The position numbers were made by a program, and so were the translations under genes. A stretch of 64,000 nt of DNA from Rhizobium sp. P32RR-XVIII (lineage in GTDB: Bacteria > Pseudomonadota > Alphaproteobacteria > Rhizobiales > Rhizobiaceae). Below the pieces are notes generated by a model that was given only the letters and a program-made list of their open reading frames with translations, had not been told where the DNA came from and did no database searches. The stretch is from contig NZ_JABAIH010000005.1 in assembly GCF_012641395.1 (NCBI RefSeq), positions 62,001 to 126,000 of the forward strand, given 5' to 3'. Below, piece after piece: positions 16,620-24,395 of the stretch. Numbering within the stretch: position 1 is the first letter of the stretch; each line of letters begins with the position of its first letter.

Positions 16620-17530
16620 CACATCCCCATCTTTCGCCGCGGGTCGTAAGCTTGTCCCGGCCATCGCGACAGGAACTCTTCGAGTTCAGAATCGATGGAC
16701 TCGGGAAGCACCACTTTCAAGGTGATGTACTGGTCGCCGCGCTTGCCGCTCCGTTCGGCGACGCCCTTGCCTTTGAGGCGCAGGACCTTGCCGGTGTTCG
16801 ATCCCTTCGGGATCGTAACGGAAACCGGACCGGTCGGGGTCGGAACGGGCACCTTGCCGCCAAGAACGGCCTCGTTCAATGAGATGGGTAGTTCAAGGCG
16901 AATGTCGTTGCCGTCACGCTCAAAGAACGGATGCGGACGCACGGTAAGTTCGATCAATGCGTCGCCGGGTTCTCCGCCCTGCGGACCGGGTTCTCCTTTT
17001 CCCTTCAGGCGAAGCGTTTGACCGTCTCTCGCGCCGGGCGGTATGGCAACGTCGAGGGAGGACCCGTCCGGGAGCGCGATGCGGCGTGTTGCGCCGTTGA
17101 CGGCGTCGAGGAAGTCGATCTCCAACCGGTAATGCATGTCGGCGCCGCGCCTGCGGAAGCCGCGACGGCCGCCTTGTGAGAAAAAGGACGAGAGGATGTC
17201 GTCAGTATCGCCGAAATCGGCGAATCCCGAGGGATCTTCATAGCGTTCGGAGCCTGCGCCTGCCTGCGCAAAATCACGGTAATATTGGCGCGGCGGCCGT
17301 TCGGCTCCCGATGCGTCAATCTCGCCGCGGTCGTAGCGCGCCCGCTTCGTTTCGTCGCCGACGATATCGTATGCCCCGGAAAGTTCCTGGAACTTTCGCA
17401 GGGCCTCCTTGTCACCCGGGTTCAGATCAGGATGCAGCTTCTTGGCGAGCCGTCGATAGGCTGTCTGAATATCTTTCTGCGATGCATTGCGTGGCACGCC
17501 AAGCAGCTCGTAGGGATCGGTACTTGCCAT
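16619..17530 (-). CDS. cbpA: DnaJ-class co-chaperone CbpA (curved-DNA-binding type)
   Basis: A 303-residue type II J-protein. The J-domain occupies about 1-70 with HPD at residues 33-35; a Gly/Phe-containing linker follows, then two C-terminal beta domains (YRLEIDFLDAVNGATRRIALPDG and VRPHPFFERDGNDIRLELPISLNEAVLGG). There is no cysteine-rich zinc domain, which separates it from DnaJ proper. ATG 17530 has GGAGAG upstream; the longer in-frame frame lacks homology. It would stimulate DnaK and possibly bind DNA. It is coupled to cbpM. Confidence 0.92.
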   Translation of the reverse strand: MASTDPYELLGVPRNASQKDIQTAYRRLAKKLHPDLNPGDKEALRKFQELSGAYDIVGDETKRARYDRGEIDASGAERPPRQYYRDFAQAGAGSERYEDPSGFADFGDTDDILSSFFSQGGRRGFRRRGADMHYRLEIDFLDAVNGATRRIALPDGSSLDVAIPPGARDGQTLRLKGKGEPGPQGGEPGDALIELTVRPHPFFERDGNDIRLELPISLNEAVLGGKVPVPTPTGPVSVTIPKGSNTGKVLRLKGKGVAERSGKRGDQYITLKVVLPESIDSELEEFLSRWPGQAYDPRRKMGM

Positions 17531-17821
17531 CGCAACAGCTCTCCGCATCCCAAGCCGACAGGCACCGGGTGCCGCAAGGATAATCCGTCGTCGCGCTGCA
17601 TGAATGACGGTCGTCAACGACTGCGGCTGAACAGCGCAACGTGCGTCAAGCTACACACATTTTGAGAAGGAGAGAAGCCGTGCTCGATGGGACGATGCTG
17701 AAAGATATGCCGCCGGCCGCAGCCGGTTGCCGTGGCGCCCGTCAGAGCTATCTTCACAAGAGGGAACGGAAAGCATCACGCGAGGGAGCACAGAATCCCT
17801 CGCCAAATGCGGGAGGCAGCC

Positions 17822-18649
17822 ATGATCAGGGTCATTATGGTGCGGCTCGACGGGACGCCGGGCGATAAATTCCGGTTGGGCGCCTGCGAAAGCCTGGCCA
17901 AATTGTTTGATGCACATGTCGTCGGCCTTTTTCTGAACATCCTGCCGGAGCCGACATTGGAAGACACCGGAACGACCGTCGAATTCTGGACGCGCGCTCT
18001 GGACGAGGCCCGCGAGCGGGGAAAGATGATGCAAGCCGAGTTCACCAACCGGCTGCGGGACATGGCGCGCTCATTCGAATGCCGCCGTTTCGACGTTTAC
18101 GCCCATGAACAGGCTCGGATCACGGCCCGCGAATGCCGGACCGCCGACGTGTTTGTCGGTCTCCGGTTGACGGACGAAACGCTGGAGCGACGTGACGTTG
18201 TCGAGGAAGTGCTCTTCCAATCGGGGAGGCACCTGTTCCTCGTTGCCGACCGGAAGCCTTTCGAACATGGTTTCGAACACGCAGTCATTGCCTGGAACCG
18301 AAGCCGGGAAGCCGCTCGGGCCGTCACGGAGGCGTTGCCGTATCTCCTCGTATCCCGTCAGGTCACCGTTGTCATGATCCAGCAAAGGGGCACGCCGGAA
18401 TTTCCGCCGGAGCAGGAAGAGGAACTCGTGGGATACCTCGATCACCACGGTATCCGAGCCTCCATAAACATCATGAACGAAGGCCGGTTCGATACGACGT
18501 CGACACTGCTTCAAGTCGTGCGCGAGCAGAATGCCGATTTGGTGGTGCTGGGCGGCTACGGGCATTCGCGCCTGCGCGAATGGTTGCTCGGCGGTGTTAC
18601 CTACAAGTTCCTGCGGCAGTCGCCGGTCCCGCTGGTTATCGCACACTGA
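17822..18649 (+). CDS. Universal stress protein (UspA family)
   Basis: A 275-residue protein of the length of two Usp domains. The second half has the ATP-binding pattern GGYGHSRLREWLLGGVTYKFL near the C-terminus, ending in VPLVIAH; the N-terminal half is degenerate. ATG 17822 follows GGGAGG by 5 nt, so the upstream 30 codons of the longer frame are rejected. Members help survival under stress, hypoxia or nutrient limitation. The cbpA/cbpM pair diverges from it across about 290 bp. Confidence 0.88.
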   Translation: MIRVIMVRLDGTPGDKFRLGACESLAKLFDAHVVGLFLNILPEPTLEDTGTTVEFWTRALDEARERGKMMQAEFTNRLRDMARSFECRRFDVYAHEQARITARECRTADVFVGLRLTDETLERRDVVEEVLFQSGRHLFLVADRKPFEHGFEHAVIAWNRSREAARAVTEALPYLLVSRQVTVVMIQQRGTPEFPPEQEEELVGYLDHHGIRASINIMNEGRFDTTSTLLQVVREQNADLVVLGGYGHSRLREWLLGGVTYKFLRQSPVPLVIAH

Positions 18650-18931
18650 TGGGTGCTGACTCTGTAGTCTTGTACGGAATTGCGTAGCTGACATCAGCCC
18701 CTGTGCACGGCGGCAGCTTCGCGCCGGCAAAGGTCCAGCTTTCTGTTCGTCCCAGCGGCAACAGCCGAGGCTCTCCATTAGACAGATCGCCTGTTCGTCG
18801 CCCTACGCCACTCATCACCCCCAGATCTCCGTCAGCTGGGCGTCGGGCGGATGTCATCCGCCTGCATGACAGAATACGGCTCGGATGCGTGCGAGGATGC
18901 CTCCCGATGAACCCCCAGCCAGGAGGCAGCA

Positions 18932-19126
18932 ATGGACCCCCTAAGTCTGGTCGCCGCACACATGCTCAACCGTCGGCCGCCCCCGAAGATGAACGCCGCG
19001 GCCGAGGATCGATATTACAGCGATGATTTCATCATCACCCTATGGCGTCGGCGGCTTCGGCTGCTCGGTCTGATGGCCCCGGCCGCTGGCGTGATCCTGC
19101 TGGTGATCGGCATCGTCCAGGTGTGA
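18932..19126 (+). CDS. Small single-pass membrane protein
   Basis: A 64-residue protein: polar N-terminus (residues 1-38), an arginine cluster WRRRLRLLG, then one membrane helix about 44-62 (LMAPAAGVILLVIGIV). The positive-inside rule puts the N-terminus in the cytoplasm. AGGAGG lies 5 nt before the ATG, strongly supporting translation. Function unknown. The 280 bp upstream of it holds no other supported gene. Confidence 0.62.
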   Translation: MDPLSLVAAHMLNRRPPPKMNAAAEDRYYSDDFIITLWRRRLRLLGLMAPAAGVILLVIGIVQV

Positions 19127-19195
19127 GATACCGCTATGCCGTCCAAAAGATCGACCGTGCTATATTGCCGGTCCATGGCGATAGGGAACCGCAAG

Positions 19196-20161
19196 ATGGA
19201 GGATAGCGAGGCTGATCGGGCGGCAGTCCTGGCGGTGATCCGCGCCGAGACCGAGGCCTGGCTGCAGCGGGACTTCGAGAAGCTCGCGAGCCACTGGGTG
19301 CAGTCGCCGCAGACACGGCGAATGGAGGCGTGGACCTCCCTTGGCGTGCGGGTGGACGAAGGCTGGGACGCGATCGCCGCCCGGATCAGGAAGATCGTGG
19401 AGCGATTTCCGGAGAAGCACGCCTTCGCGGAGCGGGTCCGCTGGGAAAGGGTCAACATCGTCGTCGACGGGAACGTGGCCTGGGTGACCTTCGACCAGAT
19501 CGGCAGCGACACCGGCGAGGACCGCAAACGCCAGCTGCGTATTCTTCACCGGGTCGACGGTGCCTGGAAGATCGGCTGCATGGTGATGATGGAGAGCAGC
19601 GTCGAGGAGGCGAACTGCCCGCTCATCGAGGTCGATGCGGAGGCGCGGATCCTCTGGACGAACCGTTTGGCGCGCGAGCGGATGCGCAGCCATCCGGGTC
19701 TCGCCGCCGCTGCTGGCCGCCTGCGCGCCCGGCAACGCCAACGTGACGCCGCGTTGCGCGAAACGGTGCGCCTGGCGTTCGGCGAGCTGCAGAGCCAGCG
19801 CCCGCTGAACGTCGTGCCGAAGCAGGCCTGGGCGGTGGCGCTGGGTGAGGACGAGGCGGGGGCGCCGCTCTATTGCTGGGTCCTGCTCGAGGACGGCAAG
19901 GTGCTGATTTCTTTTGACGACGCAAAGATGGTCGAACGCCGGATCGCGAGCGCGCGGGACGTTTTCGGTCTTTCGCCGGCGCAGACCCGACTTGCCCGCT
20001 TGATCGTCGATGGGCGCGACCTCGCAGCCGCCTCCGATCTGCTCGGGGTCAGCGTCAACACGCTGCGCACCCAGTTGCAGCGCATCTTCGACAAGACCGG
20101 CGCACGCAGCCAGGTCGCCCTGATCCGCACCCTGTTGAGCGCTGAGGCCCCGACCAAATAA
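19196..20161 (+). CDS. SnoaL-like domain fused to a LuxR-type helix-turn-helix regulator
   Basis: A 321-residue protein. Residues 1-125 look like a SnoaL/NTF2-type ligand pocket (EAWLQRDFEKLASHWVQS through VDGAWKIGCMVMM). A PAS-like middle (VDAEARILWTNRLARERM) follows, and the C-terminus has a GerE/LuxR-type DNA-binding helix-turn-helix (FGLSPAQTRLARLIVDG and SVNTLRTQLQRIFDKTG). ATG 19196 is chosen because AGGGAA is about 7 nt upstream; ATG 19175 and 19136 lack sites. It probably senses a small hydrophobic molecule and controls transcription; the target is unknown. Confidence 0.78.
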   Translation: MEDSEADRAAVLAVIRAETEAWLQRDFEKLASHWVQSPQTRRMEAWTSLGVRVDEGWDAIAARIRKIVERFPEKHAFAERVRWERVNIVVDGNVAWVTFDQIGSDTGEDRKRQLRILHRVDGAWKIGCMVMMESSVEEANCPLIEVDAEARILWTNRLARERMRSHPGLAAAAGRLRARQRQRDAALRETVRLAFGELQSQRPLNVVPKQAWAVALGEDEAGAPLYCWVLLEDGKVLISFDDAKMVERRIASARDVFGLSPAQTRLARLIVDGRDLAAASDLLGVSVNTLRTQLQRIFDKTGARSQVALIRTLLSAEAPTK

Positions 20162-20283
20162 CGTCGCGTGCTCAGCTGTTGGCGCCTGCCTGCGCGACAA
20201 AGATCGGATTTGCCATCTTTCCTTCCAGTGATACTGAATGAGCCGAAGGCCCGCCGAAATTCGAATTGCAAAAGGATTGCTTC

Positions 20284-21870
20284 ATGAGAGATTTTTTTAC
20301 GCCGGGCCGCGATCCCGCGCTCGCCGGCGAAGCCATGATTGCCACCTCCCATCCGCTCTCGACGGCGGCGGGGCTCGAGATTTTTGCCGCAGGCGGTAAT
20401 GCCGTCGATGCGGTGATCGCCGCTGTCGCCGTGCAATGTGTCGTCGATCCGCTGATGACCGGCATCGGCGGCGATTGCTTTGCGCTTTATGCGCCTTCTG
20501 GCGGGGAGGTGATCGCGCTCAACGGTTCGGGCCGGGCACCGGCGGCGGCAACGGTCGAGCGGTTGAGGTCGGAAGGCCTTTCTGAAATCCCCCGCACCAG
20601 CGCCCATGCGATTACGGTTCCGGGCGCCGTCGCGGCCTGGGAAAAGCTGCACCGCGATCATGGCCGGTTGCCCTTCGAACGGCTGCTGTCCCGCGCCATC
20701 GCCTATGCGGAGAACGGCTATCCCGTCACAGCGCGCGTCGCCTACGACTGGGCGCGCGAAGCCGAAGCCGTCGCGGGTGATCCGGGTGCGGCTGCCGTCT
20801 TCCTGCCCGGCGGCAAGGCTGTAGGCGAGGGAGAGCGCCACGCCCAGCCGGCGCTCGCGCAGCGCCTGAAGGCGATCGCAAAACAGGGGGCGAGGACTTT
20901 CTATACCGGCGAGACGGCGGCCGCTTCCGTCGCCTTCCTGAAAAGCCTCGGCGGCCTGCATGAGATGGAGGATTTCGAAAGCGCCGTCGACGGCGCCGAC
21001 TATGCGACGCCGATTTCGACGCGCTATAGCGGCGTCGACGTGTACGAATGTCCGCCGAACGGTCAGGGCGTTGCCGCGCTGATGATGCTCAACATGCTCT
21101 CCGGCTTCGACCTTTCGGAAAAGGTGACGCTTGCCGAGCGCATCCACCTGCACGCCGAGGCGGCCAAGCTTGCCTACTACCACCGCGACGCTCTTGTTTC
21201 TGATCCGTCGAGCCTGCCTTATCCCATCGAAACACTGCTCAGCGAAGAGATGGCCGCGGCCCTTCGTGCGCGCATCCGCCCCGACAGGGTGCTGGCGCCG
21301 GCGCTCTGGAACGAGCGGGAGCACAAGGACACGGTTTATCTTTGCGCCGTCGACCGCGACGGAAATGCGCTGTCCTTCATCAATTCGATCTTCGATGGTT
21401 TCGGCTCGACGCGACTCGATCCGGCGACGGGTATTCTCTTCCACAGCCGCGGTTCTTCCTTCCGCCTGATAGAGGGCCATCCGAACGCGATCGGTCCGCG
21501 CAAGCGGCCGATGCACACGATCATTCCCGGCATGGTGCGCAAGAACGGCCGCACGCTGATGCCCTTCGGCATCATGGGCGGCCAGTACCAGGCCGCAGGC
21601 CATGCGGCTTTCCTGTCCGGAATGTTGGATCGGGGGCTCAACGTGCAACAGGCGATCGACGCGCCGCGCAGCTTCTCGTTCGACGGCGTCCTCAAAATCG
21701 AGCCGACCATTGATCCGGAGACAGCAGCACGGCTCGCGCGGCTCGGCCATAAGCCGCAGACGGCCCCAACCCCCATCGGCGGCGCCCAGGCGATCTTCAT
21801 CGAGCACGAGCGAGGCCTTCTGCTGGGCGGTTCTGACCAGCGCAAGGACGGCTCTGCCCTCGGTTTCTAG
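20284..21870 (+). CDS. ggt: Gamma-glutamyltransferase family protein
   Basis: A 528-residue Ntn-hydrolase of the GGT family. It has the N-terminal ATSHPLSTAAGLEIFAAGGNAVDA signature and MTGIGGDCFALY. The autoprocessing nucleophile is Thr350 in KDTVYLCAVDRDGNALSFINS, giving large and small subunits; GGQYQAAGHAAFL lies in the small subunit. No export signal is visible, so it may be cytoplasmic. Family members transfer or hydrolyse gamma-glutamyl groups (glutathione use) or act as cephalosporin acylases; substrate is not determinable here. AAAGGA lies 8 nt upstream of ATG 20284. Confidence 0.9.
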   Translation: MRDFFTPGRDPALAGEAMIATSHPLSTAAGLEIFAAGGNAVDAVIAAVAVQCVVDPLMTGIGGDCFALYAPSGGEVIALNGSGRAPAAATVERLRSEGLSEIPRTSAHAITVPGAVAAWEKLHRDHGRLPFERLLSRAIAYAENGYPVTARVAYDWAREAEAVAGDPGAAAVFLPGGKAVGEGERHAQPALAQRLKAIAKQGARTFYTGETAAASVAFLKSLGGLHEMEDFESAVDGADYATPISTRYSGVDVYECPPNGQGVAALMMLNMLSGFDLSEKVTLAERIHLHAEAAKLAYYHRDALVSDPSSLPYPIETLLSEEMAAALRARIRPDRVLAPALWNEREHKDTVYLCAVDRDGNALSFINSIFDGFGSTRLDPATGILFHSRGSSFRLIEGHPNAIGPRKRPMHTIIPGMVRKNGRTLMPFGIMGGQYQAAGHAAFLSGMLDRGLNVQQAIDAPRSFSFDGVLKIEPTIDPETAARLARLGHKPQTAPTPIGGAQAIFIEHERGLLLGGSDQRKDGSALGF

Positions 21871-21936
21871 CACGCTGCAAAAACGTTGCCGTTCCGTGGT
21901 CAATTCCCGCGGCGCGGCACGTTGGTGGGGAAATTC

Positions 21937-22212
21937 TCAATGCGGGTTGGCAACCGGCGGCGGAAGGGGCGAATCTGTGTCAACACGATCCGCTTCCGGG
22001 TCCGCATCGGGCAAACCTTCGACACGTTCGTCTGCATCTCCGGGATTGGCAGGCGGCTTGCGAGCGTCGCCAAGATTGGAATCAGGCAGTTCGCTGCCGT
22101 CTCCGTCGCTCTCGGTCGACTGCGGAATGGGCTTGTCGCTTGCCGGGACCTCGTCGGTGTTTTGATAGCGGTTCTGCGCGCTCAGTGCGGCTCTCCTTGC
22201 CGGAGAAGACAT
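21937..22212 (-). CDS. Hypothetical acidic, disordered protein
   Basis: A 91-residue frame rich in Asp, Pro, Glu and Ser (SDGDGSELPDSNLGD, DADERVEGLPDADPEADRVD), with no domain or membrane segment. The start at 22212 has a weak purine run upstream; the frame extends further to 22320. Compositional bias makes it uncertain whether it is a real gene. Convergent with the GGT gene. Confidence 0.4.
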   Translation of the reverse strand: MSSPARRAALSAQNRYQNTDEVPASDKPIPQSTESDGDGSELPDSNLGDARKPPANPGDADERVEGLPDADPEADRVDTDSPLPPPVANPH

Positions 22213-22310
22213 CCGTCTCGCCCCATAGTTCAGAGCCAACGATCTATCCGCCGCCGCTGGTGCCGCGTTAACGCTCAGGAAAAATGAGCCGGCTTCGAGT
22301 TGTGTAACAA

Positions 22311-22496
22311 TTATCTCCATCGCGGCGTTCGCCTGGCGTTGTGCAGGAGCTCGAAGGCTGTTGCGAATGGTCCGAACAATAGAAGCAGCCTGGCTTCCTC
22401 GTCAGTGTCGAGTCTGTGTCTCGCGCAAAATTCGGTCACTGACCAGACTTGGGTTGCAGCTTCCGTCGTGGCTTCCTGCGGCTCGATGCGCTCCAT
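22311..22496 (-). CDS. Small conserved-looking hypothetical protein
   Basis: A 61-residue protein (MERIEPQEATTEAATQVWS at the start, then EFCARHRLDTDEEARLLLLFG). GGGGAGG lies 6 nt before the ATG, giving good translation support. The helical C-terminal half resembles small rhizobial proteins of unknown function. No membrane segment. Confidence 0.6.
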   Translation of the reverse strand: MERIEPQEATTEAATQVWSVTEFCARHRLDTDEEARLLLLFGPFATAFELLHNARRTPRWR

Positions 22497-22726
22497 AACA
22501 ATCCTCCCCTGGTATAGGAGGGATAATACTAAAGTCTAATTTAGAAGAAAATCAAATAGGGGCTGTAGCGGATTTTTACGATCGAGGCGTCTGTTGGCGG
22601 GAGTAATTTCCTCGGCTCGCGACGTTCTCTCACCAGGCAGGACTTCACTGCATCCTTGGGCGCGGTATTGATTTTGTGGCGGATCGTAACATGTTCAAGA
22701 CATTACCGATTCCAATGGAGAATTCG

Positions 22727-22888
22727 ATGCCGAAAACCATGCTCGCCTTTGTCTGCCTTTCGGCGCTCCTGCTTTCGTCGTGCGGCAATACGGCCTGGGG
22801 CCTGAAGCGCGACGGACAGGAAGCGAGCCACGCGATGGATGATGCTTCGCACCGCGTGCTGTCAGCTGGCGCGGGGAGACGGCCCTGA
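22727..22888 (+). CDS. Entericidin-like small lipoprotein
   Basis: A 53-residue protein with a lipoprotein signal: hydrophobic MLAFVCLSALLLSSC with lipobox LSSC, so the mature protein starts at the Cys. The mature part begins CGNTAWGLKRDGQEASHAMDD, the entericidin A/B pattern. Start 22727 has GGAG 8 nt upstream; earlier in-frame ATGs are less likely. Entericidins are outer-membrane-associated lipoproteins linked to stationary-phase lysis in enterobacteria; the role in rhizobia is unknown. A second member is encoded at 40487-40642. Confidence 0.78.
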   Translation: MPKTMLAFVCLSALLLSSCGNTAWGLKRDGQEASHAMDDASHRVLSAGAGRRP

Positions 22889-22915
22889 CGCCGTCCCTCC
22901 CTTTGTCTGCTGATC

Positions 22916-23320
22916 TTATCGCAGCGGCGCAGCCGACGGCGTGATCGCCGCTTGCTTCGGTGAGAAGATGATGAAAGCGAAGAGCAGCACGCCTGCAAAA
23001 ATGATCAGCGACGCCAAGGCGACGACCGGCTCCAATGCCGTGTTTCCCTTCAGCATCAGATAGAGCACCGGCACCAGCAGAGCGACGCCCGCCGTATAGA
23101 CGTAATACTGGATCATCGCGATGCGGCGTTCCGCCTTGTTCGGGTTCAGTGCATGATAGCCCCCGAAGAGCGCCATGCTGACCCAGCCCAGGAGATTACA
23201 GTGGGCATGGGCGCCGATCACGGAGTAATCCTGCGAGATCGCCATATTTAAACCGATCATAACCCCGACGATGAAAAAGACGACCGCAGTCTTGAAGTAA
23301 AGTTCTGCTACTCTCGGCAT
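22916..23320 (-). CDS. Small four-helix membrane protein, heme-copper oxidase subunit I-like
   Basis: A 134-residue protein with four hydrophobic helices (FKTAVVFFIVGVMIGLNMA; a GAHAHCNLLGWVSMALFGGYH segment; YVYTAGVALLVPVLYLML; and VVALASLIIFAGVLLFAFI). The HAH motif plus GW resembles the first part of NorB/cbb3-type subunit I, but the protein is far too short to be an oxidase. Start 23320 has a GAGGGGGA run upstream. It may be a haem- or gas-related membrane protein; function unproven. Confidence 0.65.
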   Translation of the reverse strand: MPRVAELYFKTAVVFFIVGVMIGLNMAISQDYSVIGAHAHCNLLGWVSMALFGGYHALNPNKAERRIAMIQYYVYTAGVALLVPVLYLMLKGNTALEPVVALASLIIFAGVLLFAFIIFSPKQAAITPSAAPLR

Positions 23321-23568
23321 GAGAATCCCCCTCTGCTTAGCCGGTTCGTGAAATACCACTTCTTCGTGACTAGGAAAATACTGGTCGCGAAAGCAAGATC
23401 CATTTCGGGGAATCAAAGCAATGTTCGGTTCTGCAGCTATTTCTCTCATGACTAAAATCGTTGTTCGAGAAATTTGACCGTCTGATTATGGTTAATTTTT
23501 AACTATCTCCGCGTATGAGGAGGATACGAGCAATGCTGTCCGTCGAGGCAACGAATAGGAGGACGTCC

Positions 23569-23760
23569 ATGTTTTTAAAGATCTTTCTCGCCAAGCCGGA
23601 AGTAGAAACCGATGACACCGGCACCTACGCGGACGGTCTTTTCGAATCCAATCGCATCGATTTCAGCGCGCGCCGCGACGGCCGCTATCGTTCTTCACAT
23701 GAGCGCGATTATGGCCCGGGCCGCAAAATCGCGGAGGTGCCGCCGCTCGGTCTCGCCTGA
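23569..23760 (+). CDS. Small hypothetical protein
   Basis: A 63-residue polar protein (TYADGLFESNRIDFSARRD and a SSHERDYGPGRKI segment) without recognised motifs. AGGAGG lies 7 nt before ATG 23569. The frame is open upstream: ATG 23533 also has GAGGAGG, so a 75-residue form is possible. Confidence 0.55.
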   Translation: MFLKIFLAKPEVETDDTGTYADGLFESNRIDFSARRDGRYRSSHERDYGPGRKIAEVPPLGLA

Positions 23761-23766
23761 GCCGGT

Positions 23767-24003
23767 TCAGGCGGTCTTTTCCGTCAGGGAGCGGAAGGGA
23801 AACTTGCGGCTGCACTCGCAGCGGACGATATATGTTTCCGGAAAATTCGAGTTCTTTTCTTCAAAGAATCCCGCCGGCATGTCGTCGATGCTAAATGCGG
23901 GATGCTTGCACGACGGATGGTCGTCCTCCGAAACGTCGGCGATGCCGGTGTTGCCGCATTGCGGGCAGGTCAGCTTCTTCGAATAACGGTCTCGCGCGGC
24001 CAT
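23767..24003 (-). CDS. Zinc-ribbon-like hypothetical protein
   Basis: A 78-residue protein with a CPQCGNTG knuckle at about 14-21 and a later CEC pair near residue 63, plus a lone Cys/His pair in HPSCKH. This looks like a small zinc-binding fold. AAAGGAAG lies 6 nt before ATG 24003. Convergent with the preceding gene, 6 bp apart. Function unknown. Confidence 0.62.
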   Translation of the reverse strand: MAARDRYSKKLTCPQCGNTGIADVSEDDHPSCKHPAFSIDDMPAGFFEEKNSNFPETYIVRCECSRKFPFRSLTEKTA

Positions 24004-24097
24004 CGAACTTCCTTTCATTTCATCGCTTGATACAGCCGAAGGGCGGCGCTTGGAAGACCGTCAAGAGCATTGTCCTGACGTGCAAGCTACCATGGGC

Positions 24098-24334
24098 TCA
24101 GGGCGCCGGTGGTTCGACCTGAGGCGGCTTGGGTGTGGAGCCGGTCGTGGTCTGATCGGGTCCCGGCGAGATTGCTATGGCCCCCGCGATGATCACCACG
24201 ACGATCGCCCCGGCAACACCCAGCGTCCAGATCAGCCAGCTGCGACGCTCCTGCGCCAGCAACCGGCTTTCTTCTTCTGCGGGGGATGGAGGTATCGATG
24301 GCTTGCGCCCTTCGCCCTTGCCTTGATCCGTCAT
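24098..24334 (-). CDS. Small single-pass membrane protein
   Basis: A 78-residue protein: charged N-terminus (about 1-32), one helix about 33-55 (WLIWTLGVAGAIVVVIIAGAIAI), then a Pro/Thr-rich tail. GCGGAG lies 5 nt before the ATG. A good match to the alphaproteobacterial EcfG/RpoE2 promoter lies about 24-48 bp upstream, suggesting general-stress control. Confidence 0.62.
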   Translation of the reverse strand: MTDQGKGEGRKPSIPPSPAEEESRLLAQERRSWLIWTLGVAGAIVVVIIAGAIAISPGPDQTTTGSTPKPPQVEPPAP

Positions 24335-24357
24335 GACAACTCCGCTCTTTTGTCAGG

Positions 24358-24382
24358 AACAAGCCCCTCCCGTGATTGTTCC
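24358..24382 (-). promoter_or_regulatory. Candidate EcfG (RpoE2) general-stress promoter
   Basis: On the minus strand GGAAC (24382-24378) and GTT (24360-24358) are separated by 17 bp, matching the GGAAC-N16/17-GTT pattern of EcfG sigma factors. It points at the small membrane-protein gene starting at 24334. The EamA gene ends 14 bp upstream of it. Confidence 0.5.
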
Positions 24383-24395
24383 GATAAAAGCCGGG

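Noticed and set aside
19870..21903. 677-codon open frame on the minus strand
   Set aside because: It is antisense to the gamma-glutamyltransferase and regulator genes, encodes an Arg/His/Gly-rich product without homology, and arises from high GC content.
23380..23410. FNR/FixK box upstream of the oxidase-like membrane protein
   Set aside because: Only one half-site (TTGAT on the minus strand) is present; the second half does not match ATCAA.
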